This document shows, piece by piece, positions 1 through 12,700 of a stretch of DNA of 64,000 bases. This DNA comes from Gordionus sp. m RMFG-2023 (taxonomy: Eukaryota > Nematomorpha > Gordioida > Chordodea > Parachordodidae). The notes beneath the pieces were generated by a model, which did no database searches, was not told the DNA's origin, and worked only from the letters and a program-made list of their open reading frames with translations. The position numbers were made by a program, and so were the translations under genes. The DNA lies in NCBI RefSeq assembly GCF_954871325.1, contig NC_088776.1:49308569-49372568 (forward strand), in the 5' to 3' direction. Every line of letters begins with the position of its first letter. Within the stretch, counting starts at the first letter, position 1.

Positions 1-500
1 TTTCTTGCCATTAGTGTTCGTACTTTGTACTAGTGTGGCGTTCCCGACACAGGTAGAATTGTTAGGCCTTCCGACCAAGGCATTGAAATCGCCTGCTAAT
101 ATAATACTATCTCGATGAGGCAGTTCTTTTAAGATATTTTCCAGCTCAATGTAAAATACTTTATCCTTGTGCGATGCATAAATGTTGAAGAACTTTCTTG
201 TAACCTATATTCAAGGTAAGGCAGCAAATGCGACTGGAAATTAGATTAAAGCTTACAAATTTAATTAGCTTGTTATGGATTAAAATTGTCACACCTACCA
301 ATACGTGTTTAGCATTCGAGCTGCAGTATAAGGTGTATCTTAAGAGATTTCATACCTCCGTTTCTTTCAGATGAGTTTCTTGTAAAAAGGAGGATATCGT
401 ACCGTTGATCATTTATAGTTTGCTTAAGAGTAGTCAATTTGTCACTTGGCGATCTTATATTTAAAGAAATCATCCTAATACTATGGTCATTCATTGTAAA
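1..500 (-). mobile_element. LINE fragment, endonuclease domain (partial)
   Basis: Read on the minus strand, this is the N-terminal endonuclease (EEP) domain of a non-LTR retrotransposon. The segment near 480-430 translates as IRMISLNIRSPSDKLTTL, the usual start of the domain, and the segment near 110-50 gives IILAGDFNALVGRP, containing the catalytic GDFN motif. The two parts lie in different frames and the piece runs off the left edge, so it is a decayed fragment and any reverse transcriptase would lie outside the window. The family cannot be fixed from this domain alone. Confidence 0.7.
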
Positions 501-1047
501 AAAATATTTATTAAGATTATCGTGAGATTCTCTATCTGACAGAGAATCTGCCTTATAAGAATAGAGAACACACACGATGATAAATTGAATATACAAGTGT
601 TATAAAAAATTATAAAAAAAGAAATAGATTCTATCGAGATATATATTTAATTCAATAATTATAATGGTACCAACTACTTTTTATTTAAAATGTGTTTGAG
701 AGTATATAATATTTTTTCAAAAAGACGAAAGGTTTTTATCAAAATTTTAACTTTAGTTTTGTATTGAATGTCAATCAAAATATTAAGTCATTTGTGATAA
801 CAAAATTATATAGCTTGTTCTGTTAAAAGGTAATCAAATCGTATAAAAATATGTTTATTTACATTAAAAAAATGAATAAATATAATAATGAAATTTAGGT
901 CTTATCCTTTAAAAATATTTATGAAAAAGGCATAATTAAAATCCGAGGAGGAGGGTCTTTTGTTGTTCCCACTCTTCCCATTTGATTTATAGAAATTAGA
1001 TGAATAAATTAGATAATTTTTTTTGTAGGATTTTTGCCGGATAACAT

Positions 1048-1442
1048 TAGTGATCTGCATCGGGCCTAATTTTTTAAGCCCGGCCCGGGTCGTAATTTTT
1101 TTTAAAAAGTTTTGCCGACCCGGTCCGAACCCGAATTTTTTTTAAAAAAAATTTACCAGCCCGGCCCGGCCTGAATTTATTTAAATATATAAATTAATTT
1201 TTATAATTACTCAAAATATAAGATATATGTTATATAGGGTCTAGTTTCTATAAATAAAATAAAATATTTTTATTTTACATAAATAACTCAACATAAAATT
1301 TGATAAATTTAATATGTTTAAAAAAATTTCAAGGCCCAACCGAACCCTGCCCGAATCTTCATAAAATATATAAGGCCAGACCCAGATCGAACCCGATTTT
1401 TTTTAAAAAAATAGGCCGGGCCCCTAATTATGCAGATCTCTA
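1048..1442. mobile_element. hAT-type MITE with GC-rich modules, copy 1
   Basis: A 395-bp non-coding element. Its ends are inverted (TAGTGATCTGCA on the left, TGCAGATCTCTA on the right) and it is flanked by near-identical 8-bp sequences, gataacat and gataaaat, as expected for the hAT superfamily. The interior repeats short GGCCCGG-type blocks separated by T/A runs, in strong contrast with the AT-rich surroundings. Related copies lie at 21538-21861, 32437-32780, 47485-47780 and, truncated, about 60873-61230. Confidence 0.8.
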
Positions 1443-1961
1443 GATAAAATGTTTTTAAAATAATGTTGGGTTTTTATTTTATTAGATATTTTTTTGGAAA
1501 AATCTCAATTATAACCCATTACATAATGAAATAGTACATTTTCCTTTTAAATTACAATTCAAATTCTAGTCTTTTATCTTTAGAATTAACTTTCTTAGAC
1601 TTTTTATTAATCTTACTTGAATTTTTTTAAAATTGCTATTGTAAAGTTTTTCCTACATTAGAATATTTTGAGGGCAGTTTTGACAAAGCCACTTCTACCA
1701 TAACTAAGGCTATTGTTTTTAGAATAGAAAATTTTGATTTTATTTTATCACTTTGTACTTTGGATAAAATTGGGCATTTGCTTACCATTTCGGAGTAGGA
1801 TTTGCAATATATATCAAATTCAATTGACAATTGCCTGATTAATTTGAGAAATATAATTTAAATTATTGTTATAAAATATTTAATTCTAATAGATAGATAA
1901 TAACACTGAATTTGTGAATGTTAATGCACAAGACAGTGACGAGGCGTCATGTTTACTACTA
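1443..1961. other. intergenic AT-rich DNA
   Basis: No supported gene. A 64-codon open frame on the minus strand (1830-1636) has no recognisable domain and no homologue elsewhere in the window, so it is not called. Confidence 0.5.
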
Positions 1962-4159
1962 GGGAAGCAATCAAAAATTTTTTTATTTTATTTATTAGTC
2001 TAACCATAAAAAATTAAGATTTATAAATAAGCAGAATTCGTCTTTGTTTTTGAGTAAAATGATCAAGTACTGAATTATAAAAGTTATTACTAGATTTTAA
2101 ATTTTTCAATAATTTTTTTTCAATAGAAATCAAAGCTAGATTCTATAATCGATTTTGACTCATTCTGTTTCTACAATAAGATTTGATTATTTTTAAAGAT
2201 GAAAACCCCCGTTTTGCACTTGCTGTTGTTGCAGCAAAAGTTAAAATGAATTTGCATAATTTAAAAAACTCTTTAAAACTTTTCATCAAATCGGTATTAA
2301 TTAAAAATTCAAGTATTTCATAAACATTTTTTCTTTCTAAATTCATCATCACGAAACACTACCTTTAATTCGGTTTCCAGCTTATGTAAGTCGAAAAATT
2401 GAGAATAAGTGTCATTTAAATTGTATAATAAATATTTTGGGAAATTTTGATTAAATATTTGAAATTTACTAATATCTAACAATTCGACGAATTTGATATT
2501 TTTTAATGTATCAAACCGAAAATCAATTTCATTGATTATAGTATCTATTATTTTAATTATCAAATTTTTATAAAATTCTCTTGTATTAGGCAATCCGGAT
2601 CTATTATGTTTTTTATCTAAATTGTCTTCATATTTTCCTTTACATTTAAATTTCTCCAAAAAATATCAAAGTTTTCTAAGTTAGATTTAACTGAATTTCT
2701 GAAATCGTTAATACTTTTAAGACAATATGACACATCGTTAATTTTAGTTTGAAGTATATCAAATAATAAATCAGATTCTGGAAAAACTTCTTGAAAAAAA
2801 TATAACAAAATTAGAAAATTTGCATCATTTAATATATTTAAATAGCCACGAGATGTTATTAGAACATCATTATCCCAAACAATATCAGATTCTTCATCAA
2901 TCATACTTTCAAAAAAAACGACTAGATCCTTCAAATAATTGAAAACTGTTTGAACCAGCCGACCATTGTATTCCCATCTTGTTGGGGCTACTCGTGGTAA
3001 TCTTTTTTTAACATATTTATCAAATTCTGCTGTACGCTTAGATAATGTACTAAAAAAACTGGCTAAACCAGATAAAGTTGCAAAAAAAACCTTACATTCT
3101 TTAATTTTGCTGCAAGATTTTGATAATATAAGATTTAACTTGTGGGCAAAACAATAAATATCAAGTGCAGAAGGATTGACGTCTCTAATTTTTGCTTGCA
3201 GTCCATGTGAATTACTTGACATAACAGCTGCGCCATCATAACTTTGACCTATCAATATTTTCATAATTTTCTTATCATTCAAAAATTGAATGACAAATTT
3301 TGATAAAGAATTAGCATCACGATGCATTGTAACATCAAAGAATTCAATAAATCTTTCATATAATGTCCCGTTATTTAAAACATATCGAAGAACTACAGCT
3401 AGTTGGGATTTATTATTTATATCAATTGTTTCATCTAATATTATTGTTATAAATTCCGTTAATTCCAATTCATCTAATATTTTTTGGTGTAAGACATATG
3501 AAATGGAATTAATTAAATCATTTTGGATATCACTTGATAGCCAATAAAAGTTGTACTATTTTCTAAATGATGTTTTAATAGCAAATTTTCTTCTGCGAGC
3601 AAATAAATTAATTCAATATAATTTCCTCTATTTACTGAATTAGGTGATTCATCATCACCACGGAATGCGAGCTGCTGAACTCCAAGAAAACATATAGAAT
3701 TGATTAAAATTTTCAATATTTCTCTATTTGATTTAACTTTCGAATTATGCTGTTCGATTGATATATTGCGCATCGAATCTATCATATTTTCAATACGAAT
3801 TTTGCCAAATGTTTTTAATTGAATCATCGACTGCAAATGAACTGTTGATTCTTCATGTCGTTTAACTGCCTTTGAAAAATTATTCATATCCGAAAATCCT
3901 CTATCATTCCAAACATATTTTTCCTTTGGGAATAATAAGCATGACCAACAATATAGAGAATTAGAAAATTCACATCCAGTGAGCCATTCATATTTATCAT
4001 ATTTATCGATAGAAAAATTACGAATGCAAGATTTTATTTCTTTTTTTAAATTTCTTAAAATTGGCTTTGGTCTTCCTTTTTCAATAATTAATTTTTTGGT
4101 ATCAAAATTTCTTGAGCTAAATGATAATATTAATAAATTTTCAATAATACAATTACAAT

Positions 4160-4340
4160 TAGGGCTGGGAACCAATAGTAAAAACCCAATATTAACAAAA
4201 TATTGTATTGGTATTGGGTCTAAAATATTGGTATTGTATTAAACAATATTTTCTATTTCTTGTATTGGTATTGCTATTGGTATTGGTTTATATTGGTAAC
4301 TATTGGTTATATTGGTATTGTTTTAAATTCAAATTACTAA
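4160..4340. repeat. left subterminal ATTGGTATTGG cluster of hAT
   Basis: About ten copies of ATTGG/TATTGG in 180 bp just inside the left inverted end. The mirror cluster lies at about 6735-6911. In hAT elements such subterminal repeats are usually transposase-binding sites; that role is inferred here. Confidence 0.7.
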
Positions 4341-4722
4341 TTAAAAGAATAGAAATAGTGATTATAAAACCCTTAATTTCTAATTTTAAATAAACATGGG
4401 AAAAAAAATCATAATACCATAAAATCAGAGCTAAGAACCAACTCAAAATTTTACTGAATTCAAATTCTTTTTTTAAAATAGGAATTTATTAGGTGATGTG
4501 AATATAAAAAATTATGATTTAATCATGTATTTTTTGTATCAACAATAATAAACGTATTGATTTTGAACCATTTTATTTATCACAAAGAACATAGCAAAAT
4601 AAGTAAACTAAAAATGTAACATAACTGTCTATTTATACAAAATATAATGCAAAAGAATGATATAATTTTAATATAATAAGAGGAAATATTTTTATGTATT
4701 TAAGATGAATCTTGCATGCGCA

Positions 4723-6490
4723 TCAACTTTTTAGGCACAGGCAAGCTTGTATAGTATGCTCATCTAGTGAACAACGTTGGTCTGTTATAACATACCGTCC
4801 TTCTGAAAAAGCTCTTTCAGAGCTAGATGAGGTGGCCGGAATTGCTAGATAATCTCTGGCAATTTTTGATAATACTGGATATCTATTTTTATTTAATTTC
4901 CACCAATCTAATGGATTTGTATCATTGGAAATTGTGGCTTCATCTACGTATTTACTTATTTCTAAGTTGTTATTATTATGAGGTTTCACCTGATAAATTT
5001 TGTCATAAAAGGACAATTTTTTGTTATTTTGTGCTTCATTTGTAAGTTCCGCTGAATTGTTATTATTTATTTTATAAATATTGTATTCATTAGTAAGATA
5101 TCCAATAAGAGTTTACATATTATTATGCTTTAATAAATGACTTGATAGTTTAAATCTTGGGTCAATCATTGTTGAAATAATAAATAGGTGTTTATTAAAA
5201 TTATAATATTTATTAAGTTTTGTTAAGGCAGCTAAAGAAGCTGTCTTTAAAATAGCATTAGGATTATTATTATAACTCTCCACATGCTCAAAAATACTGG
5301 AATATAGAGGAATAATTGTTGAAATTGTTGGAGTATTAGCACATGAGGCCATCTCTGTAGCAAAATTAAATGGTTCCAGAAATTCTCGGTATATTTCTAT
5401 ATTATTCCAGGCTAAGGCACTAATATAATTTTCTTGATTGGTATTTTGTAAATGATTGGTATATGTTGTCAAATAGGGTTTGAGCAATATTGCTCTTTCA
5501 AGCATTTGGTATGTTGAATTCCAACGTGGTGGTATATCCAAAATTGGGTGAGGAAATTTTAAGTGTGGATTTTTTTCAAGATATATTTTTTCGAGTTTAT
5601 TATTAGATATAGAAAGTTTAAAAATTTTTAAAAATTTCTTATTTTTTTTAAAGTTGTATTTAAGGGTTCCAATGCAGCCATGACAGCCAAATGTATAATA
5701 TGGCAAAAGCATTTGCACACATTATCAAAATTATCTTTTTGTTTTAAAATTTTTAGAAATGCTAAATTATTACTTGCATTGTCTAATGTAATGCAAAAAA
5801 AATCAATTTCAAATTTTACTTTTAATACAGAATTAAAAATATTAATAGAATTATGTGCTGATTTAAAAGGAATAAAATTTAATAAATGATTATTTAATTA
5901 AAAATCATTATCAATATTATGAATTGTTATGCCCACAAAGGGTATTTTATTTGGAGAGGACCAAATGTCCATTGTTAAGGAAAATTTAGATGTAATGTTA
6001 GAAAGTACAGATTTTAAATTGATAAAAGAACTATGATAATGTTTCATAATTTCTATTTTTAGTGTTTTTCTAGAAACTAATGTTAGTGAAGGGTTACAAT
6101 AAGCTATTAAATTTTTAAAAGTGATATCCTCAACTATTGAAAAGGCTAAATTATTTTGAATTAAAAAGTTTATAATTAAATTATTTAAATTAGCTTTATT
6201 ATTTATATTATTAAGTAAAAATGATTTTATTGTCTTAATTTTTTTACTGCCAATATTTATTTGCTCACATTTCTTATATAATGTTGGGTGGATGGATATA
6301 AGATGTATCCATAATCCTGAGGTTCCAAAATTGAGAAGTGATATTTTTTTTTTACATTTATTACAAATTGCCTTTTTTTTATTATCACAAGTAGTATAAA
6401 ATTCCCAGATTTTTGCTGAATTTCGTCTTTTATTAGATATTGATAATTCTTTTTGTTCATTATCGCTATTATTATTAGTACCAACAGCAT
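4723..6490 (-). pseudogene. decayed BED-type hAT transposase
   Basis: Minus-strand transposase relic in several frames. A BED zinc finger is visible near 6430-6290 (KIWEFYTTCDNKKKAICNKC followed by a His-x4-His end). The central region near 5540-5480 has PRWNSTYQMLERAILLKPYL, and near 5150 PRFKLSSHLLKH, both typical of the hAT RNase-H/insertion domain. The C-terminal dimerisation motif SSSSERAFSEGRYVITDQR lies at about 4855-4795 and ends CLCLKS near 4723. At least three frame breaks separate these blocks. Confidence 0.8.
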
Positions 6491-6734
6491 CTATATTTAT
6501 TAACTCTATTTGGTCTTCATTTATTATAATATCCTAAATAAATAGATAAAATTGATAGATATCATGTAAAAAATTTACTTCCATAATAAAAATAAACTAT
6601 AATTATAAATAACAGAAATATTGATATCACAGTAGTATTTGGAAGAAATAACAGATGTAATCAGTTTTTGCAATGAAAGTAAAAAAAATACCACGATATA
6701 ATTATCCACGATAAACCTAAATAATTATGATTTT

Positions 6735-6911
6735 TAATATTGGTATTGGTATTGGTTAAAATTGTATATAAACAATATATCAAAACCAATATATTTAGGT
6801 AATTGGTATTGGTTGTAAAAGCAATACCAATATTTAAATATATATTGGTTTATATTGGTATTGGTATTGGTATTGTAAACCAATATTATATTGGTATTGG
6901 TCCCACCCCTA
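6735..6911. repeat. right subterminal ATTGGTATTGG cluster of hAT
   Basis: Counterpart of the cluster at 4160-4340, again made of ATTGGTATTGG units next to the inverted end. Confidence 0.7.
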
Positions 6912-7240
6912 ATTACAATTATTAAACATTAATTTAAAGAAAAAAATTTTTTTTTAAAAAAAGTAAGAAAAAAAATTTATTTTTCTTTTATAAAAGAATA
7001 AGCAATTTTTTATTTGCTTCCCCAATGCTTATTTTTTAATCGTAAAATTAAACAATATCATAACATGATTTTCTATTTATTTATTGAAAAATAAGCAATA
7101 TTAGATTTGATTCCCTCTTGTATATTTTTTTAACGTAATAAAAAAATTACACCAAAAAAATATCGTATGAATCATGATTTATTAGTATATTTATTATAGG
7201 AAAATAAGCAATATTAAATTTGCTTCCATCATTTTTTAAC

Positions 7241-7380
7241 ATAGTAAATATAATAGTAAATTTTTTTACGTAGTAAAAATAATAGTAAATTTTTGAACGT
7301 AGTAAAAATAATAGTAAATTTTTGAACGTAGTAAAAATAATAGTAAATTTTTTAACGTAAATTTTTATCGTAGTAAAATA
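7241..7380. repeat. 29-bp tandem repeat
   Basis: About four imperfect copies of a 29-bp unit built on tagtaaatttttgaacg and tagtaaaaataa, just right of the ZMYM1-like hAT. Confidence 0.75.
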
Positions 7381-9280
7381 TTATAAATCTTTTTAACGTT
7401 ATAAAAAATATATTAATTATTTTAAGGAAGTAATTTTTTTTTTTAGCATAGTATAAAGATTATATTAAGTTTATCTAAGAATTTTGTAAAAAAATTTTTG
7501 CTTCTATGGACGTTTCGTCCCTGGCACAAGATATATGACGGGGAAAAATTCGAGACTTCAAACATTACAATCCAAAAAGGAGATATATATTTTCATTATT
7601 AAATATAATATTTTATTGAAGCTATAAAACCAGTTTATACTGCACTTGATATTTGATCATTATACGGCTTAATGGAAGATTCAATGATGAATCGATTAAA
7701 TTTTTATCACACATCATTTTTTACATCAAAGTGAATGGCGGAAAAAACATTCGTTAAGGATGATATTGAGTATATCTGTGGGAATTTTATCATTTAAATT
7801 CAAGTCAAGTTTTTGAAAAAATGTCTATGTTTCGAAATATTTATTTTATGATTACATATAACCTGGAGGTTTAAGAATCTTAAGATTTGTCACATTCTGA
7901 AAATTATTAATTTATTTTATTAAAATATTTATATTAATACATTATTTAGCTTCTTCCTCTTCATATGGTGGTGATTCTGAGACTTATGACTGAGACTGGA
8001 ATTCGTTTATTTAACCTTATCGTTTACCTTAAAATTTCTCTGCTTTCCTTAATTTATCAATTTTATATAAATATATATTAACTACTCATGTACTGGCAAA
8101 CGGGTATCAAATAATTAACTGTTTTTATCGGAGGGGGTATTTTCAGAGGGTATTCTGCTTCCATTGCTCAGTAAGTGTAGGGGCCACGGAAAGGATATCC
8201 AATTTAGTGCCTAGTTTGAAAATATTTCTAACAATATAATATATGTATTATATTAAATAAAACTTATTCAAAGAATTTACTCATTTTTTTTTTAAAAAAA
8301 TACATAAATATTATAAAATATTTCTCACTATTAAAACTAATTAATATGAAGATTTGGCTGAAAGCAAAACTCTTTTTATTGGGCAAGAGATATTTAAAAA
8401 TTATAATTTTACGCCTTCATTTATATAACATCAGAAAATTTTTATTATTATATTTACTTTAAACTTAATTTTTTCGTACCAATCGTGGCTAGTAGTTTCA
8501 ATTGTTAATTTTTTGTTACAAGTATAATCACTATCTTTACGTGCAAAAATTATTTGATCAGAAAATTACAGATAACAAAAATAACATCAGATACATTTTG
8601 TGACCTCTTACGAGTCAAAATGTTTGTGAATCATTTTATTGCGCAATGAAATTTGATTTATTTATTACAACCCCCCCCCCCCCCCCTCCCCTTTATACTA
8701 TGTTGAAATTTAGATTGACATAATTTAAATAAAAACTGAATTTCAACTTTATAGGAAATTGTATAAGAAAGATTATGTAATTTACAAAATCGAGTTTGAA
8801 CGCATATAATATATAAATGGGAGAATTATTTATTAAAAAAAATCATACTTTGGAGGCACCCTTAGTTTGTTAAAACTGAAATATCTTTAGTATAACTATT
8901 AGCATTTCCTTCTTTCAAAAATATAAATAATTAATATGAAAATTAATGAACCCAATAAGTTTAATATATAATTATCATATATCCTTATTTCTCTTCCCTA
9001 TATATTTTTTATCTTCGCCAAAAGCTAATAACTTTCATATTTATTATAAGTAATATTTTATTTTAAAAAATTTGTTTTATAGATTATCACATTTTGATTG
9101 GTACCGTTTTCATAAAAAAAATTAAAATATACCAAAATACACTGGTCAATTCCAGTTCTAGCTTTGAATCAAATTTGTAATATATAAAGATTAAAAGAGA
9201 ATAATAATGCATATTATCAAATCATAGAAGTATAGAAATATACCTATTTATAACTTTTTATTATTTATATTATAATAGCA
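7381..9280. other. intergenic AT-rich DNA with a poly-C tract
   Basis: No supported gene in 1.9 kb. The only marked feature is a run of about 16 or more C at about 8671-8690. No transposon ends were found. Confidence 0.5.
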
Positions 9281-9772
9281 ATGGCAGAAGTAACACAGTA
9301 ATAATATAACCTACACAATATTAATTATATAGGTCAAAAGGTGAATTCATATGTAATAATTCTATGGTTCCAATAATTAATCATTATTAATAATAATGAA
9401 GGGGATGAGGAGGGGTTAAAAAAGAATTTGCCATTTTATATAATGAAATATTTTATAATAATTTGATAGTTGCAATTTTTTTCTTCTTCTTTAAATTTTT
9501 TTCTTAAAAAAAGATAACATTTTTTTTCAAAAAGATGAAAAACTAGGTGTATATTTCGTGAATCAATATTGATTGATCTATCAAATAACATGTTGTTTTT
9601 TATTTTAAAAAAAAGTGAAACTTCTTAAGATGCAAACATTTTAACAGAAAACAAAATCAACCCACATCGATTTTCAATATCGTGTAATCTATTGGAGATC
9701 TAAAATTCAATTTATTATTCATAAAAAATGTAAAATTTTTTATAACTTCAAAAAAAAACGTAAAATTTGAAG
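9281..9772 (+). promoter_or_regulatory. upstream region of DUF229 gene A, conserved with gene B
   Basis: Several blocks recur in the same order upstream of the paralogue at 26987. Examples are ggttccaataattaatcatt at 9366 (ggttccaagaattaatcatt at 26519) and tgaatcaatattgattgatc at 9559 (taaatcaatattagttgatc at 26705). A shorter shared block, taggtc/taggtt followed by aaaggtgaa, lies near 9331 and 26481. The TAATCATTA core resembles homeodomain sites, but no factor is implied by the sequence. The region probably includes promoter and 5' UTR. Confidence 0.6.
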
Positions 9773-12700
9773 ATGAAACCGGGAAAACATTATTCGTATA
9801 GAAAACAAATCATTCCGCTAATAATAATATGCACCGTAATTAGCGTTATATCGAAAGAAATTTGGCTTTATTTCATGACAAATTTTCAAGACTATGAATT
9901 ATCGGCAACCATCAGATCAAAATTTAGCAAAAACACCGAAAATGTGCAAATTAAGTTTTGGCCACGCACACTCGAGAAAGACAATAATATTGATAAAAAT
10001 ATTAAAAGTGCTAAAGTTCTAGAAAATATTTTTTATAAATACGATACGGGTGGAATTTTGGAGAATGGATCAATAAGGGGAGACTCTAAGGATGAATACG
10101 TATCCTTCGATGAATTTGAGTACCGGGAAAAGGAGATGGAACTTTACAAAAAATATATAAAAAGTATTGATGCAGATGATTTCCATACATCCATGAAATT
10201 CAGGAAATGGGGTCATCATTGTGTACTACCCATCCTAGAACCATTTCACCCCAGCATAAAATCCAAGATAAAGATATACCGAGGCGATTCGGAATACCCG
10301 TGCAAAACGACAAAAACTAAGTTTGTTCTATTCGATGATGGCATATTAAAGGTAAAAGAGAGTAGATGACAAATTTTTTTTAAAATGCTTTATTTCAACC
10401 AAGCTCTGTTAAGGTTCATGTGTATTTTTTAACTTAAATTTTTTTATTTTCATTTAATTACAATGATTAGAAAAAAAAAAAATTTTAAAAATGCGGTTAA
10501 TGTTAAAACTACTCACTGTCATGGTAATGTTGTTAAACATCACAATATTTTCTAGAGTATCATTCAAATTATTTGTTATTTCTTCCTTGATGGGATCAGG
10601 AAGATCAGGTCCATTTTCTTCTCCCGTAAAAAAATTAAACTTTGAATTTATCTGGAAGGGGGGGGGGAGTGTAAGTTATATCAAAATAGTTTAAGCAAAA
10701 AAATTGACTTGAAAAAAATTGGCATAAGCTTAGGCTCGAATTTTTAAGAACTGGTCCCCCGTTCTTCCATGAGTTCAATGTTGATTCGACATAAATTTGA
10801 AGCTCAAAATAAGGTAATTGTAGGAGTTTTTGAACTTGTGCAAATTCTAACTGTATTGCTGAATTGAAAATTCAGGTATGCAAAGGAAAGGACAAATTTT
10901 ATACATTCCTTATTTACTCAAAAAGGAGGACAATGAGATGTTGATTAATAACAATCCGCGATTGCGAATAACCTGCGATAAAAACAGACAAGAAATGTCC
11001 GTGAATTTAATTTTTATATAAGTCACATATTTTTTAATATAGTTTTATAAGGTGCAATTTCTTTATAAAAATCTATACAGCTTTATTATAAAGGAGAAAA
11101 ATCTTAGGAATATTTAGAAAAAATTTTAATTAAGAAGAATACTTTTTTGTCTTATAGTTTAGGGAATTACAAGTTATAAATTTAAGAAAACCTTTTATAT
11201 ATTTTAAAAATATTTTAATAGACACGTCGCCAATCTGAGATCATGAGACATATTACTTAATGATGTTCGTTTGGGAAAAGGTTATTTGTTATAGTACAAT
11301 ATTCTATTGCTCTCGGCTTAATATGAGGCCTAAGTTGTTTGGTAGAATCGTTTATATTTAACCCGCATCAAAATGTATATATGTTTTTGATGTTGGCTAC
11401 TAGCTCGTAAAATTCATAAATAGAACAGCCTAGTTACAAAAGTTCCACCCGGTTAACTACCTTCATTTGCTCTGTGAGATCCTGTTAATTATAAGATTAG
11501 AATAGCATCTCCTTTACCATACTGAAATGGTGTAACTACAGTGGGTAAAGCTAATACGCTATCCCCTGTTTAAATTCTCTCCCTCCCCCCATATGAGAAG
11601 ATGCAAATTTTTTAAAGTATCTTATATTTCCTTTGAATTACATTTTTTTACATTATGAAATGTATATGATATGTTTATACTTTGTTATAAAATAGTTGAC
11701 ATATTTGTCGCCTTTTTACAAATCAGTATTGAATTATTTTAACGCTAAAAATTCAGAGGCGAATTAAATGTGGGGTTTATAGAATTACTGCTGGCTATTC
11801 ATCAGTATATATACTTATTGTTACCAATTAACTATTATTTTGGACTAAAACTCTATTCTATGCGAACTAGTTTTTATCAAGAAAAAAAAAGAGTGTCGAT
11901 TGATGTAATCAAAGCTTTGCTTAAATATACATTTATGTTTTGATTGATAGTCTCACCTATAAAGTGTAATTGTCATGGATAATTTTTCACTTATGCAAGA
12001 TGCAACTATACGCAGTTCTTCAAGAACAATCAGGATGGAAAGCTTTTGATTATGCTCAGCTTCAAATTTCAGTACCTAAATGAATCTTATACTTATAATA
12101 AAGTGTAATCGTCATGGAGATTTTTCACTTATGAAACTCTATACAGTTCTTTAAAAGCAATCAGGATGGTAAGCTTTTAATTGCGTTCGACTTCAAATTC
12201 CTGTATTTCTAACACTGACTATCCAAATTAATTTTATACTTCAATTCATCGCCATGACACTCTGATCCATTGCAAAATTAAGATGTTTATTTACCCGGTT
12301 TAGTCTTTTATTTTATCGAAGGGCTATCAAGTATGGCGCTTCATCTCATAGAATAGAATGTATCTAAAGAAAACTATACTCACAGAGACTTGTGATCCTA
12401 TCCTAGAACTCCATCCCATATGTATATTATTTAGGTCTATAAATATAAATATAACGAATTCGTTACGTTCGTCATTCATTAGCAAAAAATCGAATACGTG
12501 TGCTTTCAAAATTCATTTTCAATGAAAGGAACGCGGTCGAATTCGTGAAAGCAATTCGCGTTTATTAATATCTAAATTTTTAAATACATTAATATTTAAC
12601 ATAAATAAATGCATAGTTATGTTAGCAGAGGTGTTCGAAAAAAAATTTTCAGGGTGGGGGAAAAAATATATTGATAAAATATGGGAATTTTTATTCAAAA

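Larger units (their letters stand above)
4160..6911 (-). mobile_element. hAT transposon with BED zinc finger, inserted in another hAT
   Basis: A 2752-bp element bounded by inverted ends TAGGGCTGGGAACCAAT and (reverse-complemented right end) TAGGGGTGGGACCAAT, and flanked by a perfect 8-bp duplication, attacaat, at 4152-4159 and 6912-6919. It lies inside the first codons of the ZMYM1-like transposase at 1962-7026, so it is the younger of the two. Both ends carry clusters of ATTGGTATTGG motifs. A second, more decayed copy of the same family lies at 39619-42117 in the opposite orientation. Confidence 0.9.
2010..6929 (-). pseudogene. decayed ZMYM1-like hAT transposase
   Basis: Transposase relic of the surrounding hAT, read right to left. 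The probable ATG is the complement of 6927-6929; a few codons later the second hAT (4160-6911) interrupts the frame, which resumes at about 4160. N-terminal region 4160-3513 has a TTF-type zinc finger (YEWLTGCEF, YCWSCLLFP). Region 3468-2617 carries the RNase-H-like core: ILDETIDINN and GQSYDGAAVMS hold the two aspartates expected of the DDE triad, followed by FAHKLNLIL. The hAT dimerisation segment near 2250-2150 reads TTASAKRGFSSLKIIKS. Frame breaks near 3500, 2640, 2340 and 2155 divide the coding sequence, so it cannot make transposase as it stands. Confidence 0.8.
1962..7026 (-). mobile_element. hAT transposon, ZMYM1-like, interrupted by a second hAT
   Basis: A ZMYM1-like (TTF zinc finger/DUF4371) hAT element coding on the minus strand. 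Likely ends are TAGGGAAGCAA on the left at about 1962 and its complement TTGCTTCCCC on the right at about 7015-7026; I could not find a convincing target duplication, so the limits are approximate. The right side carries further copies of the terminal motif near 7115 and 7220. Without the foreign insertion at 4160-6911 the element would be about 2.3 kb, normal for a hAT. Confidence 0.65.

Noticed and set aside
1636-1830. 64-codon minus-strand open frame left of the first hAT
   Set aside because: No homology to the hAT transposase and no other support.
7241-7380. Regular repeats considered as a CRISPR array
   Set aside because: Units are contiguous, AT-rich and lack unique spacers; the genome is animal.
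10491-10694. 67-codon plus-strand open frame
   Set aside because: Hydrophobic shadow of the better-supported minus-strand exon candidate; includes a poly-G run.
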